A stretch of 64,000 nt of DNA from Melampsora larici-populina 98AG31 (lineage: Eukaryota; Basidiomycota; Pucciniomycetes; Pucciniales; Melampsoraceae), in the NCBI RefSeq assembly GCF_000204055.1, contig NW_006768813.1:620796-684795 (forward strand). The letters are read 5' to 3'. Under the pieces are notes generated by a model. That model saw nothing but the letters and a program-made list of their open reading frames with translations. It did not search any database and was not told the DNA's origin. Each line of letters starts with the position of its first letter. The first letter of the stretch is position 1. This document shows positions 36,501 to 46,116 of this stretch, in pieces. Both the position numbers and the translations under genes were made by a program.

Positions 36501-38346
36501 AATGTCATAGAACCTGTTGAAAGGGAGAGCGTGCCAGAGGGTCCACACCACAAGAACCGTGTTGCATAACTCAACGCTGAAGGTGGTCTGGGAGAGGAAG
36601 GCGTCTAGAGTAGGTTGACCGTTTGCTTCATTCGAAGCAATCATTGCTTCAGACTGCTCTTGAGCCCAGCTCAAAGGTAGCCTGCAGCCAGCTTTGATGG
36701 CTCGGGATCGATGAGGACAGGCTGCTCGTCCCTTAGCGCCGTCACAATGGGCGTATAGGTTCCAGTTTGTACGGAGACCCCGTACAAAAACACCATGACA
36801 CCACCGACACCTATAAGCTCGAGGGTCGTCACCAGACTTCAAAGAGAGAAAAAAGAACACAAGTTTAGTATTGGGCTGTTTGGGTTGGTCGAGTAGGGGA
36901 AATTGAGACTTACTTCACCAGGCAGGTGATGAGGAGGACAGTAAAAGTCCAGGAGTTCCTTAACTCGTTGCATTTGAAGACGGCGAGCCCCAGTGTCAAC
37001 GATTTCGACTGAGGATTCTTCTTGATTGACATCAATGACATCAGGAACAGCCTCGGTTGGTTTTGGCTGTGTTTTGGTGGGTGGAATGATAGGATGTAAA
37101 GGAAAGAAATAGAAAAGTGAAACATAAAGGTGAGAAGAAGAAATGAATAGGAATTGAATAGGTAATAGACAACTTACCTTAGGAGCCCACTTCTTTCGTC
37201 TTGGAGGTCCTTGAGACATACCGATAGATGCACCCGAGCCTCTGGGACGACGCTTGGCCTTCTTGCTTGGGAAGACAGCCTTCTTGCCTTTTGGGCTTGT
37301 TGTCAAGTCGATGATCGGCAACTCGGCTTCTTCTTGGTCTTCGTCTTCGTCAACAAACTCGAGTTCACCTTCAGAATTGCCACGACTGCTGACAATTTGG
37401 GATAGACCCGGTGCAAACTCGGATTGATCGTCATCGTCATCAGGATCAGGACTGGGACTCGGAGGACGAAGAGAATATACACGCAAGTCGTTGGATTGAA
37501 GAACAAATCCAGGCTTAGGTTGAGTTGGGGTACAAGGACGAAGCATTGGACCCGTATGGGTAGACGGAGTAGCAGGAGGAGCAGTAAGTAACGGAGTTGA
37601 TGAAGGCATCTTTGTTCTGACTAAGTAAAAACGACTAAGTAAGAAGAGGAAGGATGGGTGGACAATGATGTGTTAGTATCAATCAATCAAATATATTCGA
37701 GTGTTATCAAATTATTGGCCTGAGGAGAAAGAGGAAAATGAAAAACAAGACGGCACGTAGCTGATTATATAGGCGTCCAGCTGGCAGAGGTGGCGACAAA
37801 GGCCATAGAAATCTCGTGACGTAGGTCAAGACCCCCAAAATGCCGCACCGATATTGTTATCTAAAGGGCATTCGACGCAATCAGCAAGGTTACTATTTGA
37901 TTTTGTTTGATATCAATCGAAGTTTTAAAAAGAACTTACCCAAATATTCAATATCCAGCCGTATCAGATGGTATCAGGCCGGTGTTGTTTACAATGGCGT
38001 CATTGATTGGAATCGAATGGATCGGATGGAATAACCTAATCGGAATATAAGTCGAATCGAAAGCTAATCGGATTGTCGAACAGGTCACGAGGTGTGTTGT
38101 TGGCGAGATGAAAAGATTAATCTGATCGTGTTAGGGTCACCGCTGCATATCGCTTTGAGGCGGTGTTGCGGGGCGGTCTTGGCAGTCGCTCAGCTACATA
38201 CGCAGTCCACTACATGACAGCCCACGAGAGGGTATCACAGGCGGATCGCCAGGCCCCAATACATGAAATTTTTGCAGCGACAGCGGGGCGGACCGCCCCG
38301 CTGTCGCCCCGCCTGCGCTTTTTGCAGCGGATCGATTCAGGCGTTG
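33542..38346. mobile_element. Complete hAT-superfamily DNA transposon, 4.8 kb
   Basis: The left end (CAACGTCTGAACCG...) and the reverse complement of the right end (CAACGCCTGAATCG...) match at 17 of the first 21 positions. They are flanked by the direct repeat ATACCCG at 33535-33541 and 38347-38353, i.e. at least 7 bp of the usual 8-bp hAT target duplication. Both ends carry GC-rich, CpG-rich subterminal sequence unlike the AT-rich surroundings. On the right is a 21-base palindrome at 38282-38302 built on GCGGGGCGG/CCGCCCCGC. Inside is one minus-strand transposase gene. Ends, duplication and an intact coding frame together indicate a full-length, recently inserted, potentially autonomous element. 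Confidence 0.88.
34214..37609 (-). CDS. hAT transposase, 947 aa, eight exons
   Basis: Cut-and-paste transposase. Exons: 37609-37178, 37066-36914, 36836-36378, 36307-35579, 35508-35344, 35262-35155, 35081-34569, 34498-34214; every junction is phase 0 with GT-AG sites. The N-terminus is proline- and acid-rich with basic stretches (KAKRRPRG, RRKKW) that could be a nuclear signal. Next is a Cys/His segment (YRCRWCHGVF...NLYAHCDG) like a BED-type zinc finger. The RNase H-like core follows, with LVHDVWTTKGNRYAFIGVS (first Asp) and TTDSGSSNFPMA (second Asp). The end is the hAT dimerisation region: ILMATVLNPRYRLKFF, ELTWWEEHS with the candidate catalytic Glu nearby, and DYLSISATSCCVERTFSSAS. No stop codon or frameshift interrupts it. 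A possible extra intron inside exon 4 (near 36094) is undecided, since the frame is open through it. Confidence 0.9.
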
Positions 38347-38353
38347 ATACCCG

Positions 38354-39525
38354 TGACCAGCTTCATAAAATTCCACACTTAATGGTTTTACCATCTTACC
38401 TTGTCTTTTATTGCCATATCTTTTTTGCATGAACAAGTTCTTCAAAATCTCAATTCATTAGCATACCATCTTCGGGAAACAAAGCTTGAATTCAAATCTT
38501 TCCCCCTGGGCCTTCTTCAATTGAAGATGCTAGCTCTGCTTCAAGGATTCACTTTGATTCAAATTTTAAAGGATAAGATCAAATCAAAGCAGAGGAAATT
38601 GAGAAAGGTGCCATCCCTAAGCCCCTATTCTGGACTTGAATGAGCCTATCAACATCTATTCATTAGATAATACCTGACCTCCATAACATGCTTTAAGAGT
38701 ATTAAAGCATCACCATTTGTATTCCCATCAAGAAAACATGCAAGCACTTCTTTTGGTTTATTTCTGGACTTCAAATCCATGGAGATACAACCGATTCAAG
38801 AAGAAGAAGAAGTTGCAAGATGCATCACTCCTAAAGTGATGATTCCATCAGAATAGCTTGTGTCTGCATACCCATCAAGCTTGAGCCAAGATTGTGCACC
38901 GCTACAAAAGCTCTTGATATATAGTGTTCCAGGTGTGTATTTACCAATGCTGCATTGAAAGCTCTTTTCAGGAGTACATACTAGAGTTGTACCCTCATCT
39001 ACTTCCCATCCAGGAGGTTTGTTATAAACTATGATTAAAAGTCTAGTAACCTAGTTGTTTTTGAGGAACAAACTTATGCAAGTCCCTCGACAAAGGCCCG
39101 AGCCCCATCAGAAGAATGTGTATGTCACATTTAAGAGACAAACTATTGAAACCAAGTCTTGAATGCAAAAAATACTCATATTTCATAGCCTACCTTGGAA
39201 ACGAATAGATAAAGAAAAAACTGAACAAATATAGGTTATTATATTTATGTAAATCAAGCCACAGAACCAAGAAAAAAAGACAGAAGCCACAAACAACGAT
39301 AGAAATCAAATGGTCAAGGAGTAAAGTGAGTTGAAGGTTCAATAAGATTTGTCAAACAAAACATAAATCAATGATCTTGATGGTGATGATGTTGTATTTT
39401 TGTTTAGTTTCATATTATCAGTTTCGTGTTCGAAAGAAAAAAGTCTCAATTAAGTAGTGTTACATGAAAGATGGTAATAATGAAATGATGTAAAGCCACG
39501 AGATTGACGAAAGCAGAGACCCCTT
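38354..39525. other. CpG-poor sequence between hAT element and ypt7
   Basis: No intact gene. On the minus strand around 38780-39010, fragments such as GTLYIKSF, LDGYADTSYSDG and HLATSSSS vaguely recall the end of a copia-type reverse transcriptase/RNase H region, with broken frame; this is weak. The part next to ypt7 should hold its 3' UTR. Confidence 0.35.
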
Positions 39526-40648
39526 TCAACATCCACATCCGTAACTTTGTTGTCCCTCTGAGTTTAGCATGATTGGGTCGGGATAATCTGAGAAACTGAG
39601 TTATGCGAAATTCACAAGTGTAAGTCTGAGCAAGGTTGAAATTCAAAGAAGATGGATCACGTACCCATCATCCATGGAGTCCCCTACGCTTAGCGCGTTG
39701 CGGCAGGCAGCAACGAAGGACTGTTCAACGTTGATAGATTCCTTGGCTGAGGTCTCGAAGTAAGGGATGTTTCCTTTGGACTGGCACCAACTCATTGCTC
39801 GTTTCTGGGAAACCTGGGTGATAAAAAAGCAAAAGCAAGATGGTACTTCAGCATCAAGACAAAATGTGCAGAACCTCTTCTAGACCAGATCCACTGAAGA
39901 TGTCAGTTACATCTTACCTGCCTCTTCCCTTCCTCCACATCAATCTTGTTCCCTAAAACCACAAACGGAAAGTTGTCCGGATCTCTGGGAGAGGCCTATC
40001 GCAAATAGATAATGAGTTGGATAGCCCGCACTTTACTTGGTCTCAAGCTCATTCCTCGCACGGATCAGTCAGGAGAGCAAAATCAATCTAACCTGTATTA
40101 AAAACTCGTCTCGCCAGCTGTCAAGCGTCTCAAAGCTCTTGCTGCTGTTCACATCGTACACTAGCACGCAGCAATCTGCCCCACGATAGAAAGCAACTCC
40201 GAGTGACTGAAAGCGTTCCTGACCGGCCGTATCCCAGAGCTAAAATAATGCAAGCCCGGTGAGTTTTAGGGGCAAATGGGTAGTGGAGGTAGAGGCTATG
40301 CATGGGTTTCGATACTAACTTGCATCGTCACTACTCGGTCTGAGTTTGGGTTGGGTTGATGTTGAGGCTGGGAGGTGACTTGTTGGCTAGTAGAGGGCTC
40401 AGACTCGATGTAAACCTCCTTGGTCAGGAAATCAGCGCCGATGGTTGCCTGCAATTCCCAGCTCAAGTCTCGTCAGTTTCGATTGCCGTTCCTGGACAGA
40501 TTTGTAGGATATGAGATAAGTGCTTTCTACTGACTTTATATTGAGTCGAGAACCGCTTGTTGACATATTGGTTCATGAGTGATGTCTTTCCCACACCTGA
40601 GTCACCGAGGATGATGACCTTGAGGAGAACTTTTTTACGAGAGGCCAT
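39526..40648 (-). CDS. ypt7: Rab7-family GTPase Ypt7 with an insert between switch I and switch II
   Basis: Ypt7/Rab7 drives HOPS-dependent fusion of late endosomes, autophagosomes and vacuoles. Six exons: 40648-40535, 40448-40320, 40239-40093, 39995-39918, 39813-39665, 39595-39526, giving 228 aa. G-motifs: [32 protein letters not shown] (switch I), [32 protein letters not shown] and [17 protein letters not shown]. The C-terminus ends in CGC for double geranylgeranylation. Between KEVYIE and DRVVTMQ there are about 21 extra residues, Ser/Gln/Pro/Asn-rich, that other Rab7 proteins lack; they lie in the beta2-beta3 hairpin. The insert is encoded within exon 2 and its intron is normally spliced at GTTAGT. 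The last exon uses acceptor ACTCAG at 39596, the only one that reaches the CGC tail in frame. Confidence 0.95.
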
Positions 40649-42386
40649 TCTGATTGGACAGGAAAGAGACGGTTGTCGAGGTCTGAATGTTTTTGCTGAC
40701 TGGATGTGATGAAGCGAGGGAAAGAGAAGAGAAAGGTGAAGCTTGATAGGAATGGATGGTGAGGATTTCTGATGGTGAAAGACTACTGCAGGTCGATAGA
40801 CTGTTTGAGCTGAAGTCAGTGGATGAATGTGAGAACGAGTCGCAAGGACGATAGATTGAAGGGTGGACACTGCGTACAGTTTTATACAAATTCGACCAAT
40901 ACAGAATCCAGATTACAGGCTGTTACATCACACCGGTACAGGTACCGAGGAGTCCTCACATGATATGTTATCACCTGACCTTGAGATCAGGAGCTCTGCA
41001 GTTCTACTGTGTTACATAAAAGGCGTCCTCAATCACTTTTGGAGTCAAATAATGCCATCTGTGTGGCTAGTTGTGAGAACATTTACCTTCTTTCAGTCTT
41101 CTTTGATACGGGCCAAGTGATCAGTGAGCTTCTTTGTTTGAGATGATGTTCTTTGGATTCAAGTTTCCACAAGCATTGCAGTATATCAGCTACATGTATA
41201 CCCAGGCAACATTCCAGCGTCGTTCGGAAAATCCCAACAAACCAATCAATGCAAGATAGCTCGGATGATCCTGCACCACGAATACATATCATCATGAAGG
41301 CGAAGCTCCGAGCTTGCTGTGCTTACCAAGAGGCTTGATCCAGCTGACCTGGGTATATTTCTTGACAAAAATTCCGCATCCAATGCTTATCATTCCCATT
41401 TCCAGAAGAAGTACAAGAAATTTTGACAAGACTCATGTCAGCTTCTTACTCATGTTTCTCAATTCACTTCACATGGACTTTTTGAGCGGCACTCTTTCGT
41501 CTTTTGCATGTAAACCTACAGGCTGCACAAAAGGTCCATGTGCCCAACTTCTTCTCTTCCTCTCTGATATCTCAATATAGATTCCTTTGAGCTTTATGCG
41601 CTTTTTATGCCATTACATAGACTCGGGGTATTTTTTGGGTTCATGCCAACATAAAGTGTATAAATTTCCAGCGCCACGGATAAGATCGTAAATAATCAAG
41701 TGGGAGGTACACAGCGGGTGAGCCTGGTGTAAGTTCACGCTCTTTCGGTGACAGAAAGTGAAACCTCCAAACAGTTCGATGTACGAGGGCGATGTGCGTC
41801 TCTGTGATCAGTGTTTGCTATAAGTTTTTTCCATGGTCGCCTCACTGATATGGATCAACGAGGTGTGTTCACTTCTCATACGGGGATGGGCGTAGACAAG
41901 TGTTACTCGCCAATCACCACCTTTTTCTTCCACTACACCGTAGAAGGGAGCTTTGTAAATTTGATCGTTTCTCTAGGACAAAAGGTGGCAAAGGCAGTAG
42001 GCCTGAAGTTTTATCAAGATTTCTGAAAGCAAGGAAATTCTAACTACAAATTATCTGATCTTGTTCAATGATCACTGGTTACTCTGCGCTTGATTATTGA
42101 ATTTAGAGATTCAAGGTCGTATCACAAGTGCGAAAGAGACATGCTTATTGGGATTTCATGATTGACCATAGGTGACTGAATTGAGGCCTGCTCAACTCCA
42201 TGATGGCAGAGAGTTACAGATTATTTCCAGAGAGTTGTGCTTCAAGCCCGCCAGCTGAGGTTTTGTAAGCGACGCAAGCGTTTCAGCAGCACATAATCAG
42301 GTTCATTCAAGTCTTCGTCGAGTACTTTGACTTCCCTTATACTTCCTTTAGGTCTTCCTCTTAGATATTTATCCAAAACATACACC
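40649..42386. other. 1.7-kb intergenic region, nothing recognised
   Basis: Divergent region between ypt7 and a small secreted gene, so both promoters are here. Frames of 60-88 codons have no motif. CT-rich leader sequence precedes the ypt7 ATG on the minus strand. Confidence 0.4.
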
Positions 42387-42860
42387 ATGCGCTCAACATT
42401 TGTCTCCCATATTGTGACATGTCTTCTCCTCACCAGCGCTGTCAGTCAAGGTGGAGTTCTGAGAAGACAGCTAGGATTCTCGTCAGATTGTCAAACCAAT
42501 GGAATGAACCAGGGTGATTGAATTCTGACCATCTCTGATTAGGGACGCTTCTTCCAACTGACGGTGTTTTTGACATCATTTCCAGCTTGCACCTCCAAGA
42601 ACATCACATCCAATTCGGCATCTTCGTCTGCATCTGCCTATAGCTCGGGGCCATCTCCTGTCTCGTCTGAATCAAGTACAGAAAACGAGTCTGGCGCTGG
42701 ATTGCCCGCGCTACCATCAATGAACGAGACGGCCATGGGGAGTGGTGCTATGCCAATGATGAATGCGACCGTGATGGGAAACGAACAAGGGGCACAAAGT
42801 GCTCCGGCAGATGGTTCGGTCACATCAAGCGGAGTCTTACTGATGGATATCACCAGGTGA
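42387..42860 (+). CDS. Small secreted Ser/Asn/Met-rich protein (candidate effector)
   Basis: Two exons, 42387-42513 and 42586-42860, joined in phase 1 (donor GTGATT, acceptor TTCCAG), giving 133 aa. The N-terminus MRSTFVSHIVTCLLLTSAVS is a good signal peptide with cleavage near SQG. A short Cys-containing motif spans the splice junction (DCQTNGMNQACTSKN). The rest is low-complexity: SASSSASAYSSGPSPVSSES, then a Met/Gly/Asn-rich section with two related repeats, MNETAMGSGAMPM and MNATVMGNEQG, each with an N-x-S/T glycosylation sequon. No family is recognised. The last codons (ACCAGGTGA) overlap a potential GT donor at 42856, so the C-terminus could extend by splicing. Secretion is inferred from the sequence; a role in virulence is speculative. 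Confidence 0.6.
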
Positions 42861-44449
42861 ATAGCATGAAGAGCCAATGACCGTTCACTGAGCCGAAACT
42901 GATTTGGATTTGTGACTTGATTTTAGACTTAAATTCAATAGATATGGCGCTCTAGCTTTGCTTCATAGGACCTCGACATTGTCCGTAGCTGTGATGATGT
43001 CATATGTTCTCTAAAACATGGACCACACCGAGATATCACTGGTTGATAAACATCACTCGCTTCGTGTTAACTGTTACTACATAATCGTATTCTTAATCTT
43101 CCCGACAGGCGTTGATCGCCATCTTCTGAATTTACATCCAAAACAGTGCGTGTACCACTCAAGATATGGCATCTGCTGGAACACATACTCTGACATCATG
43201 AGAACTTGTGAACATTGTAACATCTTTCTAAGTTACTTATCATCAATGTGTGCTTTCCAGCTTATCTTAGAGCATCTGCATCAGGACCTTGGAAATAGGA
43301 CCTGATTGGGTTGCTGTACCAAGCCGAGCTGCCAGGAAAGAAGGTGTATGCCTACTGTCCTAAAACATTGTAAAAATCTGGCAAAACCAAGGTTTTGCGA
43401 AGATGCTACAACACCCAATCTGGTGGCACTATGTTATAAAAGGATACATCATATGTATCAAGCTGATCAGATTAAGAATCAATCAAGATGTCAGTTGCTG
43501 ATTGGTTTGCTTCCAAACAAATCATTATCTCACTTTGCCGTGTTCCATTGTATTGGTTCATGTCATCATGGCGGCAGGTTGTGCTGATTTGTAGGGACTG
43601 AAATTTAAGCCAAGCAAAAGAATTTGATTGGTAAATGTGATGGTCCAGGAATTGCTAACTGTGTATGGGTTCCAACAATGGTTAAATAATCCATGTGCAC
43701 ATGTGGCACAGTGTGACATAAGTAGCAAGCCTAGCCTATGCCATATCCCAAGCCATGTGACACTGACAGCTTGGTGCTGAAGACCTATTGTCATGAAATG
43801 CTAGATACACTTTCTGTCCCTCTTATTACGCGCTCTAGTTCATTGCAACAGTTCCTTCCCAGCTTGCTTTGTTTTCCTCTTCATCTTATAGAGTGAAGTT
43901 TGTCCTCCAGACTAAGTATGCGCATGTACTTCTCCAACAAGCCCTTTAAGGTAATGTTTGTTTGGGGCCCCAGTATGCTCCTATGAGGGGTAGTGATCTA
44001 GAATTGTGGCTTTTGATAAATTTGATGATATGGAAATCTAGAAAACAAGGAAGTAATTTGAATGGTAAACAGGAGGATGTCATTTTACCAGTGGCAAATT
44101 ACTACCAATGACCCGCACCCAACAATGAAAAACATTCATACTTGAAGTACCTAATTTCCAATATTCCAATCAGTAAACAACAAGTTACCTACAGCTAAAA
44201 AATTACAATTGCACCAGCCAAGAAGGGAGTGGAGTCAAATCTCCGGAGAGCATTGATGTCAACCATCACTCCACTAAGAACACTTCCATACTGTTCCTTT
44301 TTTTAGGATTGCTTGTTTTGAAGTTTCAGAATACTTCACTTTTGTTTCCACTTCAAAATTTGATCTTTTCATGACCGTTGACCAATCTCAGAACGCTGCG
44401 GAAACATTGTTTGCCCTACCTAAACGGCAAACCGCAATGATGTTTATCG
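42861..44449. other. CpG-poor intergenic region, nothing recognised
   Basis: About 1.6 kb between the small secreted gene and the tRNA. Frames near 43018-43587 lack motifs and overlap on both strands. No repeat family could be identified by eye. Confidence 0.4.
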
Positions 44450-44566
44450 GCTTCCGTGGCGCAATTGGCTAGCGCGTTCGACTGTTACAAGCACCTGGGC
44501 ATACCCCCAATGGGCAGCGCTGGTGCTTGCAATCGAGAGGTTGACAGTTCAATCCTGTCCGGAAGC
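44450..44566 (+). tRNA. tRNA-Asn (GTT) with a 44-nt intron
   Basis: The acceptor stem GCTTCCG pairs with CGGAAGC. The D-arm is GCGC...GCGC around the loop AATTGGCTA. The anticodon stem is TTCGA/TCGAG with loop CTGTTAA, placing GTT at positions 34-36, hence asparagine. The T-arm is GACAG-TTCAATC-CTGTC. The anticodon loop is interrupted after position 37, the standard eukaryotic position, by an intron at 44488-44531. The intron ends are complementary (CAAGCACC/GGTGCTTG), forming a long internal helix that extends the anticodon arm. The mature form is 73 nt before CCA addition. The flanking sequence is CpG-poor, but the gene is intact in all paired regions. Confidence 0.95.
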
Positions 44567-45095
44567 GTTTTGCACCTGGATGTTTACTACCGCATCTCCC
44601 TGGCGATTGCCAGCGCTTTTGTTGTTCAAGGGGTGGAGGATTTTTGGTCAAAATAACTCAAAATACCTGAGTTGCCGATTAAAGAACCCCGAGGTAGGAA
44701 CACTGGTAAAACTATTCATGGTATAGGTGGTGGTCAGGTGCTATGTAGTTAGGAGTGAAGATCAAGCGCTCATCGTCACAACCAGCACAGATCAAGTTCA
44801 TCTGAACGAAGTAAAACAGGATTCTTATTGATATAAAGCTAGTACACAAGCCAGTACAAATGAGCAGGTGATCAAACCCGATCGCACACAATTTAGTTTA
44901 GTGACATCCTTGTATGCGAGCGGAATTCCAAGGTATGCTTGTAATATTTTTGGCCGATGTGATACAAAGTTTAAGTGGTTCAAAGTGAAAGAAATGGAAT
45001 AAAGATCTAGCATAAGATAGAATATCTGAGATTCACAACAAATGAGGATATATATATAGACAGGCTATCTCCGTTCGGAATGGATAGTCGGATAT
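44567..45095. other. Short intergenic region after the tRNA
   Basis: Includes the 3' flank of the phosphogluconolactonase gene. A clear T-run directly downstream of the tRNA is limited to GTTTT at 44567-44571, which would be a weak Pol III terminator; a stronger one is not seen within 60 bases. Confidence 0.4.
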
Positions 45096-46116
45096 CTATA
45101 ACTTGAATTCGCTCTTTGCATACTGCGTCTCAGATGCAGCCGCTTCGTCAACAAACCTATAAATCATAGAGCAGCATATTCGATCAGAACGCTTGAAAGG
45201 CCAGTCGACGATGAGGAAGACGAACCAATAGACTTGACCGGGAGGGAGAGGCTTGACCATTGAAGCTGGAAGACCGAGGTCAGGTTGATCAAGGACTTTA
45301 CGAAGGACCTCCTTTTTGCCTTCTCCTACTGCCACAAAGGCGACCTTGTGAGCATGGTTAAGAACTGGATAGGTGATGGTGATCCGGGTTGAAGGTGGTT
45401 TAGGTGAGTCATCTAACCAGCCTACCCAAGCTGAATCTTCACTGAGAAGAGCGTGAGAGGGAAACAAGGAGCATGTGTGTCCGTCCGGACCAGTACCAAG
45501 TAGGATGAGATCGAAACGAGGAAAAGCAACTGCGTTCTTGCCTATATATTGAAAGCAATAAAAGAGGATCAAATGTCAATTGACTGTTTTGTAATGCAAG
45601 ATCCAAAAATACAAGTGATCGAGCATCGTACCGGCAAATTCATTCATTAATTGTTTCTCGTAATCGTGACTGAGCTCTTCTGGATCGTGGATAAGGTCGG
45701 CAGAGATGGGATGTATATTCTCGGACGGGATGGGTACTTTACTAAACAAGCCCTCGTTGACCAATCTGTAGTTCGATTCTTCATGGTCTAACGGAACTGC
45801 TCTTTCATCTGCAAAGAACACCACCCTACGAGAGTTTCAAGAACATCAGGCTACGCTGAAAGGGACAAGATGAGAGTGATGTGATGAGAATGGAGGCATT
45901 ATACCATTTATCCCACTGCACTTCATCTCGACCTGATAGGCCACTTACAAGCGTCTGGGCTAATGAGCCACCTGAGACGGCCAGGGTAAACTTTGATCGT
46001 TTGGCAATGGCTGAGGCTTGAGCCTTGATCACAAAATCGCCCAGAGCGCTCGCAACCGACTCTTTCGGAAGGGTATAAAGTATGGGAGGGTATGGTGTAG
46101 TAGATGGAGCAGCCAT
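45096..46116 (-). CDS. 6-phosphogluconolactonase
   Basis: Hydrolyses 6-phosphogluconolactone to 6-phosphogluconate, the second step of the oxidative pentose phosphate pathway; yeast homologues are Sol3/Sol4. Four exons: 46116-45905, 45825-45632, 45541-45226, 45156-45096, giving 260 aa. Motifs: [35 protein letters not shown] (the ADER signature), [39 protein letters not shown] (GPDGHTASLFP signature with Cys for Ala), [20 protein letters not shown] and a final [10 protein letters not shown]. The last intron (45157-45225) is 69 nt, a multiple of three, and lacks an in-frame stop, so an unspliced product would carry 23 extra residues just before FVDEAAAS. The start ATG is followed by AAPSTTPYP. 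No targeting peptide, as expected for a cytosolic enzyme. Confidence 0.95.

Noticed and set aside
38700..39010. Possible copia-type reverse transcriptase/RNase H relic on the minus strand
   Set aside because: Only vague resemblance (LDGYADTSYSDG, HLATSSSS), broken frame and no diagnostic catalytic motif; noted under the intergenic entry only.
44456..44726. Open frames overlapping the tRNA-Asn locus
   Set aside because: They are chance frames through the tRNA gene and its flank; the tRNA fold explains the sequence.
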